64,000 nt of DNA. Origin: Actinomycetes bacterium. Its GTDB lineage: Bacteria > Actinomycetota > Actinomycetes > Nanopelagicales > Nanopelagicaceae. The stretch is from the NCBI GenBank assembly GCA_947383695.1, contig OX376642.1, positions 372,001-436,000 of the forward strand. The letters are read 5' to 3'. The position numbers and the translations under genes are program-made. The notes beneath the pieces are model-generated. The model made no database searches, had not been told where the DNA came from, and was given only the letters and a program-made list of their open reading frames with translations. Positions 53,064 through 63,093 of the stretch are shown here, piece by piece; the first letter of the stretch is position 1, and each line of letters starts with the position of its first letter.

Positions 53064-54175
53064 TACAAAACCACTTCGCGAAGTTGTGCAGCAGATTGCT
53101 CTGGTCGCATATCCATAATGAAAGCACCCATTGCTGACTCAGATCCTGCTAAGTACTTTAACTTTCCTGGTGCACGTCGAACACTTGTAATCTGCCAATG
53201 TAGGCGCAGTAGATCTCTTCCGACACGAACCGGTGCTTGATGCCAAGCGGCGATATATGCCATTTCAATTCCAAATACGCCATCTAAACGTCGAGTTACT
53301 TCAAGTGCGATTTCAGGGAATGCATCCCGATCTAAATCGGTAAGTTCAGTTAAATCTGCAACCGGGTTCAGAGGCGTGACATGAATTTCAAATGGGTAGC
53401 GGGCGGCGTAAGGTACATAAGCAACCCAACGATCATTGCGGGCAACGATTCGTTCTTCATCCAAAAGCTCGCGTGCAACGATCTCGTCAAAGAGAACCTT
53501 GCCAGTTTCCTCGTGGTACTTACTTGCCGCTGCCAGCATTTTCTCTACACGTGGAGGCAGGTAGGAGTACGCATAAATCTGTCCATGAGGATGAGAAAGG
53601 GTTACGCCGATTTCTTCACCACGATTTTCAAATGGTGCGATGTGCTGAATAAAGCTTTCCTTTGATAACTCAGCGGTTCTATCAATCCACGCCTCTAGCA
53701 AAACTCGAACACGCTGGGCAGATAAATCCTTAAATGCATTTCCATGTTCTGCGGTAAAACAAATTACTTCACACTTTCCAGCTGCAGTTCCTAAATCGGT
53801 ATCTGGGCCGACAATGTCAGGAAGCGCCCAATCTCCAACTGGTGGTCGCAACGAAGGGGAGCGGTTATCAAAGACAACAACTTCAAAATCTGATTCAGGA
53901 ATCTCAGTTAAAAGCTCACCCGTAGTTGGGCACAGAGGGCACAACTCTTTAGGTGGCAAAAAGATTCGCCCCTGTCGGTGAGCTGCCATTGCGATCCACT
54001 CATTGACCAATGGATCTAAGCGAAGTTCACCAATTCCAGGTTGTTCCTCTTGAGGGCGAACATCGAGAGCGTTACGCGCTTGGCCAGCGGTGTCGTAATA
54101 ACGAATTGTTCGGCCATCTGCCATCTGGCGATCATTTCTGGTGACGCCGGCGTTAAGTTTTTTACTCTCGCTCAT
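53063..54175 (-). CDS. galT: Galactose-1-phosphate uridylyltransferase
   Basis: Transfers UMP from UDP-glucose to galactose-1-phosphate. 370 residues. The zinc cysteines are in LCPLCPTTGELL, the active His triad is TLSHPHGQIYAYSYLPP, and other family motifs include NEWIAMAAHRQGR, VVFDNRSPSL and FEIHVTPLNP. The gene begins galT-galE-galK. A short 20-bp gap separates it from the alpha-galactosidase gene, with a shared -10 core in between. Confidence 0.95.
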   Translation of the reverse strand: MSESKKLNAGVTRNDRQMADGRTIRYYDTAGQARNALDVRPQEEQPGIGELRLDPLVNEWIAMAAHRQGRIFLPPKELCPLCPTTGELLTEIPESDFEVVVFDNRSPSLRPPVGDWALPDIVGPDTDLGTAAGKCEVICFTAEHGNAFKDLSAQRVRVLLEAWIDRTAELSKESFIQHIAPFENRGEEIGVTLSHPHGQIYAYSYLPPRVEKMLAAASKYHEETGKVLFDEIVARELLDEERIVARNDRWVAYVPYAARYPFEIHVTPLNPVADLTELTDLDRDAFPEIALEVTRRLDGVFGIEMAYIAAWHQAPVRVGRDLLRLHWQITSVRRAPGKLKYLAGSESAMGAFIMDMRPEQSAAQLREVVL

Positions 54176-54183
54176 AGTGTCGT

Positions 54184-54190
54184 TACTCTA
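54184..54190. promoter_or_regulatory. Symmetric divergent promoter of galTEK and the alpha-galactosidase
   Basis: TACTCTA reads as -10 TACTCT on the plus strand (6 nt before the GTG start at 54196) and as TAGAGT on the minus strand (9 nt before the galT ATG). The whole gap between the genes is 20 bp, so both transcripts must use this core. Confidence 0.65.
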
Positions 54191-54195
54191 CCTTT

Positions 54196-56298
54196 GTGAG
54201 CAAGCAATCTGCACTATTGAGCGCCCCTACATCTGCCTTGTTACTTGAAGTAGTAGATGGAGCGCTCATCATTCAACACTGGGGAGCACCTCTGCAGGGA
54301 GAGCTCGCATCGGTGCAAACAGCAATTCGCCCATCAATTGCAAACAGCTCGTGGGATGTTCCTCAATTTCCAGGAATTATGCGTGAAAGCTCTCGAGGAT
54401 TTTTAGGACGTCCAACTTTGTCAGGACATCGCCAAGGAAAGGCGTGGTCAACAAAGTTTGAGGTAACAGATTTTCATCACAACACTAATCATGTCGCAGT
54501 TACCTTGCGAGATTTTCATGCCGAATTAGAGCTTGTCATTACCTTTGATCTCGATGCACACGGAGTCTTGACCCAAAAGAGTTCAGTGAAGAACATTGGA
54601 TCAACTAATTACTCCCTCAACGAATACATCCATTGGCTTCCACTTCCAAAGGAAGCAACACAAACCTTAGATTTTGCAGGTCGTTGGTCAAATGAGCGAA
54701 ACCCGCAGAGAAAAGATATCGCCACTGGTACCTGGGTTCGCGAATCTCGTGAAGGCCGTAGCGGACACAACTTCTCGATTGCAGATATTGCATTAACTCC
54801 GCAAACTTCATTCCAATTCGGAAATGCTTGGGCGACAAGTATTGCTTGGAGCGGAAATTCACATTACTTAGTTGAAAAACTCTTTGATGGTTCAGTCTCT
54901 ATTGGTGCAGGAGAGTTGTTACTTCCTGGCGAATTAACTCTTGCTGCAGGAGAAAGTTATGAAGCACCTGCACTTATTTCTGTTTTCTCATCTGAAGGTT
55001 TAGATGGCGTTAGCACCGCGTATCACTCACATCTTCGTGCACGTCCAATGCATCCACAACGCCCACGCCCATTAACCCTCAATATGTGGGAAGCGCTGTA
55101 CTTCGATCACAATGAAGAAAAGATCAAAGCGCTGATCGATGTTGCAGCTGAAATCGGCATCGAACGGGTAGTTCTGGATGATGGTTGGTTCCACTCACGC
55201 CGAGATGATCGAGCCGGTCTTGGTGACTGGGTCATCGATCCTGCTGTTTGGCCTAATGGTTTGTCACCCATCATTAAGTACATCAATGACAAAGGAATTG
55301 AGTTTGGTTTGTGGTTTGAAGGAGAGATGGTTAATCCTGATTCAGATCTTTACCGCGCTCATCCTGAATGGATTTTGCATGAAGGAGATCGAGTTCCTCC
55401 GCTCTGGAGACATCAATTAGTTTTGGATTTAGGACATGAGGGCGCCTTCATTCATGTCTTGGAGCAAACTTCTGCCGTGCTTTCAGCACATAACATCGCT
55501 TATATAAAGTGGGATCACAACCGTGTACTTGTCGATGCTGGCCATCTTGGTCAAGCAGGAGTTCACCGCCAAACACAAGCTATTTATCGATTGTTTGCAG
55601 AGCTCAAGAAGCGTCACGCCGGTTTAGAGATTGAATCCTGTGCATCAGGTGGTGCACGTATTGATCTTGGAGTAATTGACTTAGTAGATCGTTTCTGGAC
55701 TAGTGATAACAACGATGCACTTGAGCGCCAAACAATTCAACGTTGGACAGCACAAGTAATTCCACCAGAATTACTTGGTACCCACATTGGTCCAACTCAT
55801 GGACATCAAACGGGGCGCACCCTTGAATTATCAATGCGTGCTGCTACTGCTCTATTTGGTCACGCCGGTATTGAATGGAATATCACCGAAGCAACTGAGC
55901 AAGAGCGTAAACACCTTGCAACCTGGGCTAAGTACTACAAGGAAAATAGAGGGCTGTTGCATACCGGCAAGATGGTTCGTGTTGATTACCCAGAAGCACA
56001 TGCCTACCTTCATGGTGTAACAGCACATGATCGTTCACGCGCAATCTTTGCTTATGTTCAATTAACACCAAATGTTGCTATTCATCCATCACCACTAAAG
56101 TTTCCTGGTTTAGATCAATCAGCAAGCTACACGGTTAAAGCGGTGTTCCCTGCGGGTAAGCCACGATTCATGTTGATTACTCCACCTGAATGGATGAGCG
56201 GAGTTACTCTTTCAGGATCTGCACTTGCATCAATTGGTGTAACTGCGCCAATACTTGCGCCAGCAAACGCCTTCTTGATTGAGATTACGAAAGCTTAA
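54196..56298 (+). CDS. Alpha-galactosidase, GH36 type
   Basis: Cuts terminal alpha-galactose from melibiose or raffinose-type sugars or galactolipids. 700 residues. The N-terminal supersandwich (about 1-285) is followed by a catalytic barrel with [16 protein letters not shown] and [18 protein letters not shown]. Probable nucleophile Asp is in YIKWDHNR and acid/base Asp in [15 protein letters not shown]36 hallmarks [15 protein letters not shown] and [13 protein letters not shown] are present. No signal peptide, so the substrate must enter the cell first. Starts at GTG, predicted leaderless. It feeds galactose to GalK, GalT and GalE encoded next to it. Confidence 0.94.
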   Translation: MSKQSALLSAPTSALLLEVVDGALIIQHWGAPLQGELASVQTAIRPSIANSSWDVPQFPGIMRESSRGFLGRPTLSGHRQGKAWSTKFEVTDFHHNTNHVAVTLRDFHAELELVITFDLDAHGVLTQKSSVKNIGSTNYSLNEYIHWLPLPKEATQTLDFAGRWSNERNPQRKDIATGTWVRESREGRSGHNFSIADIALTPQTSFQFGNAWATSIAWSGNSHYLVEKLFDGSVSIGAGELLLPGELTLAAGESYEAPALISVFSSEGLDGVSTAYHSHLRARPMHPQRPRPLTLNMWEALYFDHNEEKIKALIDVAAEIGIERVVLDDGWFHSRRDDRAGLGDWVIDPAVWPNGLSPIIKYINDKGIEFGLWFEGEMVNPDSDLYRAHPEWILHEGDRVPPLWRHQLVLDLGHEGAFIHVLEQTSAVLSAHNIAYIKWDHNRVLVDAGHLGQAGVHRQTQAIYRLFAELKKRHAGLEIESCASGGARIDLGVIDLVDRFWTSDNNDALERQTIQRWTAQVIPPELLGTHIGPTHGHQTGRTLELSMRAATALFGHAGIEWNITEATEQERKHLATWAKYYKENRGLLHTGKMVRVDYPEAHAYLHGVTAHDRSRAIFAYVQLTPNVAIHPSPLKFPGLDQSASYTVKAVFPAGKPRFMLITPPEWMSGVTLSGSALASIGVTAPILAPANAFLIEITKA

Positions 56299-57782
56299 TC
56301 AATCCAGTTCAAGGTTCGCTCAACAGCTTTCTTCCAGCCGGCGTAACCAACTGTTCGTTGCTGTTCAGTACTAGTAGCGCTCCAACGCCTAGATTGTTGC
56401 CACTGTTTTCTAACCTCATCAGTTGATGACCAGAATCCAACTGCAAGACCTGCTGCATAGGCGGCACCAAGAGCTGTTGTTTCACCAATTAATGGGCGGG
56501 TGATATCAATTCCCATTACATCGGCCTGCATCTGCATACATAAAGAGTTAGCGGTAATTCCACCATCTACACGCATTTCTTTCATGGGCACCCCACTATC
56601 TGCAACCATCGCATCCATAACATCGCGGGTTTGGTAACAGATCGCCTCAAGTGCTGCTCGTGCAAGGTGGGCCTTGGTTGCAGCCCGTGTTAAACCAACA
56701 ATTACTCCACGTGCATCACTTCGCCAGTACGGTGCAAATAATCCTGAAAAGGCTGGAACAAAGTAGACGCCAGCGGTATCTGCCACAGATGAAGCAAGCG
56801 CTTCAGTTTCAGCCGCGTTTGAGATGATTCCTAATTGATCGCGTAACCACTGAATCGCAGAGCCTGTTACAGCAACCGATCCTTCTAAGGCGTAATGCGC
56901 AGGTTGATCACCTAACTTGAAACATACAGTTGTTAATAGACCATTTTTCGATCTAACAATCGCTGTTCCAGTATTGAGAAGTGCAAAGTTACCGGTGCCA
57001 TATGTGGTTTTTGATTCACCACGTTCAAAACAGACCTGGCCAACCATTGCAGATTGCTGATCTCCCAAAATTCCTGCAATTGGAATCGCTGTTCCAAATG
57101 GTCCATGGGGATCGGTCATTGCATAAATTTCAGATGAGGATTTGATATCAGGTAAAGCAGAACGAGAAACTCCAAAGATCGTAAGCAACTCTTCATCCCA
57201 ATCAAGGGTTTCTAAGTTCATCAAAAGGGTGCGGCTTGCATTAGTCACATCAGTTGCATGAACTCCGCCGCGAACTCCACCAGACAGATTCCAGAGCAAC
57301 CAGGAATCAATAGTTCCGAAACGGGCGTTCTCACCCTTTGCTGCTGGAACATGGGATAGAAACCAGTTCATCTTGCTTCCGGCAAAGTACGGAGCGATCG
57401 TTAAACCGGTTTTGTGCCGAATTGTGCTCTGTTGTTCTTGGGTCAAAGTTGAAAGGAAATCTGTTGTACGAGTGTCCTGCCACACAATTGCATTGCTCAG
57501 GGGCTGGCCTGTCGTTACATCCCAGACAACGGTGGTTTCACGTTGATTGGTTAAACCAATTGCCGCTAAATCTGAGCCCAAGATATTGGCTTGCTTTAAC
57601 GCTCCTGCGATGACTTCTTGCACCCGCTCCCAAATTTCAGCGGCATCATGTTCCACCCAACCAGCCTGAGGCAGGATCTGACGATGTTCTAGTTGGTGTT
57701 GTCCAACCACTTGACCCGAGTGATCAAAGATCATAAAACGAGTACTACTGGTTCCTTGATCCAAGCTGCCGATATAAGCCAC
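56295..57782 (-). CDS. glpK: Glycerol kinase
   Basis: Phosphorylates glycerol to sn-glycerol-3-phosphate. About 495 residues. FGGY-kinase motifs: [41 protein letters not shown] and [12 protein letters not shown]. The GTG at 57782 gives the family-like start AYIGSLDQG; a TTG at 57791 is also open. GAGAGG lies above both. Its stop interlocks with the GH36 stop in TTAA (56295-56298). It faces glpD across 66 bp with a symmetric -10 core. Confidence 0.95.
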   Translation of the reverse strand: MAYIGSLDQGTSSTRFMIFDHSGQVVGQHQLEHRQILPQAGWVEHDAAEIWERVQEVIAGALKQANILGSDLAAIGLTNQRETTVVWDVTTGQPLSNAIVWQDTRTTDFLSTLTQEQQSTIRHKTGLTIAPYFAGSKMNWFLSHVPAAKGENARFGTIDSWLLWNLSGGVRGGVHATDVTNASRTLLMNLETLDWDEELLTIFGVSRSALPDIKSSSEIYAMTDPHGPFGTAIPIAGILGDQQSAMVGQVCFERGESKTTYGTGNFALLNTGTAIVRSKNGLLTTVCFKLGDQPAHYALEGSVAVTGSAIQWLRDQLGIISNAAETEALASSVADTAGVYFVPAFSGLFAPYWRSDARGVIVGLTRAATKAHLARAALEAICYQTRDVMDAMVADSGVPMKEMRVDGGITANSLCMQMQADVMGIDITRPLIGETTALGAAYAAGLAVGFWSSTDEVRKQWQQSRRWSATSTEQQRTVGYAGWKKAVERTLNWID

Positions 57783-57814
57783 GATGCACAAAACCTCTCG
57801 CTGTAAGTTAGTCT

Positions 57815-57821
57815 TAGAGTA
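57815..57821. promoter_or_regulatory. Symmetric divergent promoter of glpK and glpD
   Basis: TAGAGTA reads as -10 TAGAGT on the plus strand (glpD) and as TACTCT on the minus strand (glpK). The core lies within the perfect palindrome GAGTACTC (57817-57824). Both transcripts would have short leaders (about 20-30 nt) with ribosome sites, unlike the gal pair. Confidence 0.6.
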
Positions 57822-57848
57822 CTCAGTCGTAACGGAGATTCAACGCAT

Positions 57849-59510
57849 ATGTTCTTGTCGCAACTTGGCCCAGACCAGCGTGACTCTGCGATCTCACAAT
57901 TAGCCACCGAAAATTTCGACATTGTGGTCATTGGCGGGGGAGTTACCGGTGTTGGTGCCGCCCTTGATGCGGCATCTCGAGGACTGAAAGTTGCTTTGAT
58001 TGATTCTCAAGATATTGCATCTGGAACATCGAGCCGATCTAGCAAGTTAATCCATGGCGGTCTTCGTTACCTAGAACAGTATGACTTCAAACTTGTTCGT
58101 GAAGCGTTGCATGAACGCGAGCTCATGGTTTCAACCTTGTGTCCTCATCTTGTAAAGCCGGTTGGTTTTCTCTTTCCTTTAACTGAAAAGTTTAAAGAGC
58201 GCACATATGTTGGCGCAGGTCTTGCTCTGTACGATGCTCTTCGCGGATTCCAACGTGCATTGCCATGGCACAAACACTTAAGCCAAAAGCAGATTAATGA
58301 GATCGCACCATCGCTGCGCCATGACATTGTTACTGGTGCGATTAAGTACTTTGATGCACAAGTTGATGATGCAAGGCACACAATGTCAGTTGCACGGACA
58401 GCTTCCCGTCACGGTGCAATTATCGCTACACGTGTAGCTGCAGAGTCTTTGATTCGTGAAGGCAAGCGTGTTGTTGGTGTTAACGCCCGTGATCTTGAAT
58501 CCGGAAAGAAGATTGCAATAAAGGCCGGAGCCACAATTATGTGTGCAGGTATCTGGAGTGATGAGCTTCATGAAAAGTTTGAGTTAAAAGCCGGCTATGG
58601 CGTAACCATGAGCAAGGGCGTGCACATTGTGCTGCCAGGTTCTGCGATTAAATCTGATGCAGGAATCATCTTAAAGACAGCGGTTTCTGTGCTGTTCTTA
58701 ATTCCTTGGGGAGACAAGTGGATTGTTGGAACAACAGATACTCCATACGATGGAGATCGCGCTGAACCGTACGCTTCACGTGAGGATGTTCAGTACATCT
58801 TGGATCAAGCAAACCGCGTTCTAGAGCCAAAGTTAATGGCTGAAGAGATTATTGGTGTGTACGCAGGTTTGCGTCCATTGGTAGCAAATATAAAGAGTGC
58901 AACAACAACAAAGCTTTCTCGTGAGCACACAGTTGATCGTCCTGCGCCAGGTTTTGTTTCCATCGCCGGAGGAAAGTACACAACCTATCGAGTCATGGGT
59001 AAGGATGCGGTAGATCGGGCAGTTATTGAACTTCGTCGTATTACTCAAGACTCTGTTACTGAAAAACTTCCACTCGTTGGAGCAGATGGATACTTTGCTT
59101 TGGAACAACAAAAAGAGCGCATCGCCCAGGAATCTGGTCTAGATGTCGAGACTGTTACCCACCTGCTTAATCGCTATGGCTCGCTGATTAGCGAAATTCT
59201 TGAGCTCATTGCGCAAGAGCCAAAGCTTGCCAAGAAGTTAGATGCAGATCTTCCGTACATCAAAGCCGAGATTGTTTACGCAGCAACTCATGAAGGTGCG
59301 CGCACTGTTGATGATGTTATTTCTCGCCGTACACGGTTGGCTTTTGAAGCTGAAGGTCATGGCGTACATCTTGCAGATGAGGTTGGCGCATTGATTGCAC
59401 CCGTTCTTGGATGGAGTGCGAAGGAGCGTAAAGAATCAATTGCAGCGTACGAAGAGCTTGTAGATCGAGAACTAGCAGCGTTAGATGAGCTACTTGAGGC
59501 TAATTCTTAA
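57849..59510 (+). CDS. glpD: Glycerol-3-phosphate dehydrogenase (respiratory, FAD)
   Basis: Oxidises glycerol-3-phosphate to dihydroxyacetone phosphate at the membrane. 553 residues. The FAD fold FDIVVIGGGVTGVGAALDAA starts near residue 24; SSKLIHGGLRYLEQYDF, then PWGDKWIVGTTDTPYDGD and SIAGGKYTTYRVMGKDAVD are family motifs. The C-terminal cap domain (about 400-550) has AATHEGARTVDDVISRRTRL. The last 11 nt overlap the GH25 gene on the other strand. Confidence 0.95.
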   Translation: MFLSQLGPDQRDSAISQLATENFDIVVIGGGVTGVGAALDAASRGLKVALIDSQDIASGTSSRSSKLIHGGLRYLEQYDFKLVREALHERELMVSTLCPHLVKPVGFLFPLTEKFKERTYVGAGLALYDALRGFQRALPWHKHLSQKQINEIAPSLRHDIVTGAIKYFDAQVDDARHTMSVARTASRHGAIIATRVAAESLIREGKRVVGVNARDLESGKKIAIKAGATIMCAGIWSDELHEKFELKAGYGVTMSKGVHIVLPGSAIKSDAGIILKTAVSVLFLIPWGDKWIVGTTDTPYDGDRAEPYASREDVQYILDQANRVLEPKLMAEEIIGVYAGLRPLVANIKSATTTKLSREHTVDRPAPGFVSIAGGKYTTYRVMGKDAVDRAVIELRRITQDSVTEKLPLVGADGYFALEQQKERIAQESGLDVETVTHLLNRYGSLISEILELIAQEPKLAKKLDADLPYIKAEIVYAATHEGARTVDDVISRRTRLAFEAEGHGVHLADEVGALIAPVLGWSAKERKESIAAYEELVDRELAALDELLEANS

Positions 59511-61119
59511 TCTGTCCTCTGCACCCATCGGTTGTTGGCTTCTTAGTTGCAGTAGGTGATGGTGTTGGTTTCGGGGTTGGTGTTGGCCCCTGAAGCACTT
59601 CAAAGGTAACTGGAAAAGTAGATTCTGCATGGGTTCCGGAAATATCTTGGAATAAAACCTTACCGATGTAACTTCCAGCAGGAACTCCCTTAAGGGCTAA
59701 GGTCCACACTCCACTTGTTTCACGCAAAATTGTTTGAGTTGGTTTTTCTGCAGGCTGTGTAGTTTTATCAAATACCAGCTTCACATTTCCAGTTACAACA
59801 GGCGATCCACTTGGTCGTACGACATTGACCTTAAAGGTAACTAATTTGTTGGTGGTACTTGCCGATTGATTCACCACAGTCAAAACCGTTGGCTCTTGTT
59901 GTGGCATTAGATCAACTAGAGAAGGTGTCCAGCTTCCCTTTGCTAACGCTAGGAAAGAAGAAGGCGTCCCTCTGAAAACATTGAGATCTAATCGATTGCC
60001 AGGTACTCCGTACTTAGGGGCGATACCGCAGGAGGAGTATTGCCACACAGTCCATTGCGAATCACAGTTAGCGCCAGTCCATGAATGAACATAGCAACCA
60101 CCATTTTTTAATCCAGGTTGGTTTATTGGATTTGCTGGATCAATCGCATATTGAGCAAGCCACAATGGATATTGGGCAAGTTCGGGTGTGCGAGTCATCG
60201 AGCTTTCAAGAAAGTTGGCATATGAATAAAGGATCGGAGTGCGACCCGTTTTTTCCTTGAGCGATGCCAAGAAAGTTGTTGCCCACAAAGTTACCGCACT
60301 TCGTGTTGCATACTTTTGGCAAGCACCCGAAGATGAATACCGAACACACTTATTTTCAAGATCTAATGCATATGGCAAATCTCGATCTGAGTACCCACCC
60401 ATAGACGCTAATCGCCACACCACTTTTTGAGCTTGTGCCAGGGCATCCTTCTTAACATCTTCGGGATCGGTTACATCTGGCAATACCGCGTAGTGATAAA
60501 AACCTGTATAGATTCCTGCAGCTTGCGCAGCATGATGATCCATCGCTGCATACTTAACCGCCAGCAGATCGGCAGATTCACGGGTATCGGATGCCTTAAT
60601 AAATACAAAACGCATTCCCGCTTCATACATCTTTACAAAATCAATGGGCTTGTCATTGGGGTGTTGCCATCTACTGACATCTGCGCCATGAATTCGACCA
60701 CCTGGTCCGAGCAAATCAATAAATTGTGCAGGGTCTGCATTTGAAATCTCGGGTTGCTGCTTAACGGTGATTGCCCGAATAGGGGAGTACAAACTCTTTC
60801 CAGCAATTACTGAAACTGCGCGATAGCGAACCTGTGCATCAAGTGCCGTTGCAAGTGCGGTGACTTTCCAGGTTCCAACCTTGGTTACCTTTGTTGTAAA
60901 CCGTGTTGTCGTCCACTTGCCACCCATATCAACTTGAATCTTTACCGTTGTGCCTGATTTGTTGGGCTTCAAATTTCCATACATCGTTAGTAGAGATTCA
61001 GATGCGCTGGGGGTTTGTCGGATCTGCATACTCAAGGTCGATGCAGCAGCTAGCGATTGCGGTGCACCTGCAACGCCAAGTACCAGCGCTACCGCCAGTA
61101 GAAATACCTTAATTTTCAT
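59500..61119 (-). CDS. Secreted GH25 (lysozyme-like) protein
   Basis: A 539-residue exported protein, signal MKIKVFLLAVALVLGVAGA with cleavage near SLAAAS. Residues about 30-130 are an Ig-like domain. The GH25 muramidase barrel runs about 142-380 with HGADVSRWQHPNDKPIDF, VFIKASDTRESAD, GFYHYAV and catalytic-type LDLEN. After an Ig-like domain, the C-terminus is a Pro/Thr-rich tail (TPKPTPSPTATKK) and one Cys. The family cuts peptidoglycan between MurNAc and GlcNAc. Its start overlaps the small upstream gene (ATGA). Possibly in cell separation or lysis of competitors. Confidence 0.87.
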   Translation of the reverse strand: MKIKVFLLAVALVLGVAGAPQSLAAASTLSMQIRQTPSASESLLTMYGNLKPNKSGTTVKIQVDMGGKWTTTRFTTKVTKVGTWKVTALATALDAQVRYRAVSVIAGKSLYSPIRAITVKQQPEISNADPAQFIDLLGPGGRIHGADVSRWQHPNDKPIDFVKMYEAGMRFVFIKASDTRESADLLAVKYAAMDHHAAQAAGIYTGFYHYAVLPDVTDPEDVKKDALAQAQKVVWRLASMGGYSDRDLPYALDLENKCVRYSSSGACQKYATRSAVTLWATTFLASLKEKTGRTPILYSYANFLESSMTRTPELAQYPLWLAQYAIDPANPINQPGLKNGGCYVHSWTGANCDSQWTVWQYSSCGIAPKYGVPGNRLDLNVFRGTPSSFLALAKGSWTPSLVDLMPQQEPTVLTVVNQSASTTNKLVTFKVNVVRPSGSPVVTGNVKLVFDKTTQPAEKPTQTILRETSGVWTLALKGVPAGSYIGKVLFQDISGTHAESTFPVTFEVLQGPTPTPKPTPSPTATKKPTTDGCRGQIKN

Positions 61120-61373
61120 TGTTCCCGGATCTCCACCTTTAAACCAAGGATTTGATCGATAGAAGCGATTAACGCTGCCTTGAGATTGGGACGTGTCTCT
61201 GAGTACTCATGAGATGTTGCAAATTTACGGCTGTCGGAAAAATCTAGGGTTATGACCCCATCCTGGAATGAGATTAATCGCGCATCAAAGTATGCGATCC
61301 ATGCAACGCGATTGTGAGATTCGAGGTTATCTAGAACATCGTTCCAGCGGCTGCGAATCTGCTCTATCTCCAT
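61116..61373 (-). CDS. Small free-standing DnaX C-terminal-like domain protein
   Basis: An 85-residue protein starting IEQIRSRWNDVLDNLES, then RVAWIAYFDARLISFQDGVI, TLDFSDSRKFATSH and a C-terminal LKAALIASIDQILGLKVEI. This resembles the C-terminal domain of actinobacterial DNA polymerase III gamma/tau (DnaX), where the same RxxWxxVL, helix and strand pattern occurs; this is recognition by eye, not a search. The ATGA overlap couples it to the GH25 gene. TAAAGT lies 8 nt before the ATG. If right, it could be a lost or split piece of dnaX, or a protein that competes for the same polymerase contact. Confidence 0.6.
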   Translation of the reverse strand: MEIEQIRSRWNDVLDNLESHNRVAWIAYFDARLISFQDGVITLDFSDSRKFATSHEYSETRPNLKAALIASIDQILGLKVEIREQ

Positions 61374-61413
61374 AGGGCTGAACTTTACCTTTCAACCCCG
61401 TGACATTCTTTTC

Positions 61414-62079
61414 TTAGTGAGTCGGCGCGCCAATCCACTTGAGATACTCATTAATCAATTGAACCCTCATGTTTTTTCTGTGATCTGGCTGAATATTCAA
61501 AGTAATAGCAACCCGAGAAAGGATCTGCTCAATCGCCTTTTCGCTCACAAATCGTAAACGTCCTATTTCGGCGTTGGTTAATCCATTAGCAACATGGCGA
61601 AGGGTTTCAATCTGAAGATCTGAAAGCTTTGACATCAGTGATCGAGACTCCTTGTCATGCAAAGTAACACCGCCATTGACCCAAGAAACAGGAGTATCTG
61701 GCTCAAATGACCGTGACGCTGAAATCGCATCACATAAAGCGTTAACCGTATTTATCGTGCTTTTCAAAACTAACAAAGAACCGCTAGGCAAACTCGATAC
61801 ATCTTCTCCAAATAATCTGACATCTGCACAAGCCACCAAGATAACCACACCAATAGTTGGTGCCTCTTTTCGAATCGCAATGGCGATATCGATAGAGCTT
61901 TCGTTGGTTTTATGCATATCTATGAGTAAAACATTGGGTTGCATACTTCTGAATAGATTGATCGCTGCACTCTTTTTTCGCGCCTCGCCAACAACATCGA
62001 CGCTATGCAGCTTTAACGCTGCACCAACACTAGATAACTCAAAGGGATCATCAATGATCACCAAAACACGATCACTCAT
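61414..62079 (-). CDS. NarL/LuxR-family response regulator, orphan
   Basis: A 221-residue regulator. The receiver domain keeps the acidic pair (IIDDPFE), phospho-acceptor Asp54 (LLIDMHK) and Lys in LVLKST. The C-terminal LuxR helix-turn-helix reads LSDLQIETLRHVANGLTNAE, then IGRLRFVSEKAIEQILSRVA. No sensor kinase is adjacent; the cognate partner is elsewhere or phosphorylation is not needed. TAACTT ends 7 nt before the ATG. It lies between nnrD and the DnaX-like gene; regulon unknown. Confidence 0.85.
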   Translation of the reverse strand: MSDRVLVIIDDPFELSSVGAALKLHSVDVVGEARKKSAAINLFRSMQPNVLLIDMHKTNESSIDIAIAIRKEAPTIGVVILVACADVRLFGEDVSSLPSGSLLVLKSTINTVNALCDAISASRSFEPDTPVSWVNGGVTLHDKESRSLMSKLSDLQIETLRHVANGLTNAEIGRLRFVSEKAIEQILSRVAITLNIQPDHRKNMRVQLINEYLKWIGAPTH

Positions 62080-62165
62080 ACCTCTAAAGTTACGCTGAGT
62101 AATCTTGATAGTGAAGCATGGAGTACTAACTATGAGAGTTAGCGCCAGATAGGGCTTCCCCTACA

Positions 62166-63017
62166 TCATTGTCGCTTAAGAAGTTTGGCTACCGTTTCAG
62201 GGATTGCCACAATGATTGCCTCAGCATTTATTGGTCCGCCAGCAGATGCTTTCTCCGCCGCTTGGTTGTGAATGAAGGCCGCTGATGCAGCAACGTATGC
62301 AAGGTGGTTGTAATCATTGAGAATCTCAATTGCATTAGTTGCAACCAACGCTCCCATGATTCCCGCCAAAACATCGCCGCTACCTGCAGTTGCAAGCCAT
62401 GGTGTTGCCACAGGTAACTGAATTAAAACCTCATCATTGGCAACATAGGTTGTTGCACCCTTGAGTAAAACTGTTACTCCCAAAGTATCGGCTGCATTCT
62501 GCACCCACTTCTTAGGATCTCCTTCAATCGCCTCTGCTGTTACCTGCACACCACGTGCTGAAAGCAAGGTCGCAAGCTCGCCGCTATGAGGAGTAATTAC
62601 CGTTGGCTGTTCCAATGATCCAGCTAATGACAAAGCTCCAGCATCCAAAATTGTCGGAACAGATTGCAAACGAATTAATTTGAACCAGCGATGACGCAAC
62701 CAGGTTGTGAAGTCTGAGTACTTCTTGGCACTAATTCCACTTCCTACCAACCAAGCTGCAACCTTTCCTGGTTGAACAACTGCAGATGGAGTTGTATGCA
62801 AAACAAGATGGGCTAAACCTGATGAACTATGAAAACGCACCATGCCAACACCGGTTGCTGATGCTGCAGCTGTTGTTAATACAGCAGCTCCTGGAAACTG
62901 CGCAGAACCTGTGATCAGACCCAACACTCCGCGACTGTATTTATGGTCTAAGTCTGATGGGGAGATAATGCATTTCGCAGCATCTCTTGCGCTCCACTTT
63001 TTCACTGTTCTCGTCAT
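62166..63017 (-). CDS. nnrD: ADP-dependent NAD(P)H-hydrate dehydratase
   Basis: Repairs damaged (hydrated) NADH and NADPH. 283 residues from the ATG at 63017; a TTG at 63023 would add two. Ribokinase-like motifs: TVITPHSGELATLL, VLLKGATTYVAND and ATPWLATAGSGDVLAGIMGAL (nucleotide site), all typical of the CARKD/NnrD family. The epimerase part (NnrE), often fused or adjacent, is not in this window. The N-terminal SRGVLGLITGS keeps the family glycine-rich loop. Confidence 0.93.
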   Translation of the reverse strand: MTRTVKKWSARDAAKCIISPSDLDHKYSRGVLGLITGSAQFPGAAVLTTAAASATGVGMVRFHSSSGLAHLVLHTTPSAVVQPGKVAAWLVGSGISAKKYSDFTTWLRHRWFKLIRLQSVPTILDAGALSLAGSLEQPTVITPHSGELATLLSARGVQVTAEAIEGDPKKWVQNAADTLGVTVLLKGATTYVANDEVLIQLPVATPWLATAGSGDVLAGIMGALVATNAIEILNDYNHLAYVAASAAFIHNQAAEKASAGGPINAEAIIVAIPETVAKLLKRQ

Positions 63018-63093
63018 GATCAAAGCCTATCTCTCATAATTTGCGGGCAAACACAACGCAACCCATACTTAGGTCAGTTCACTGTATTCATAG

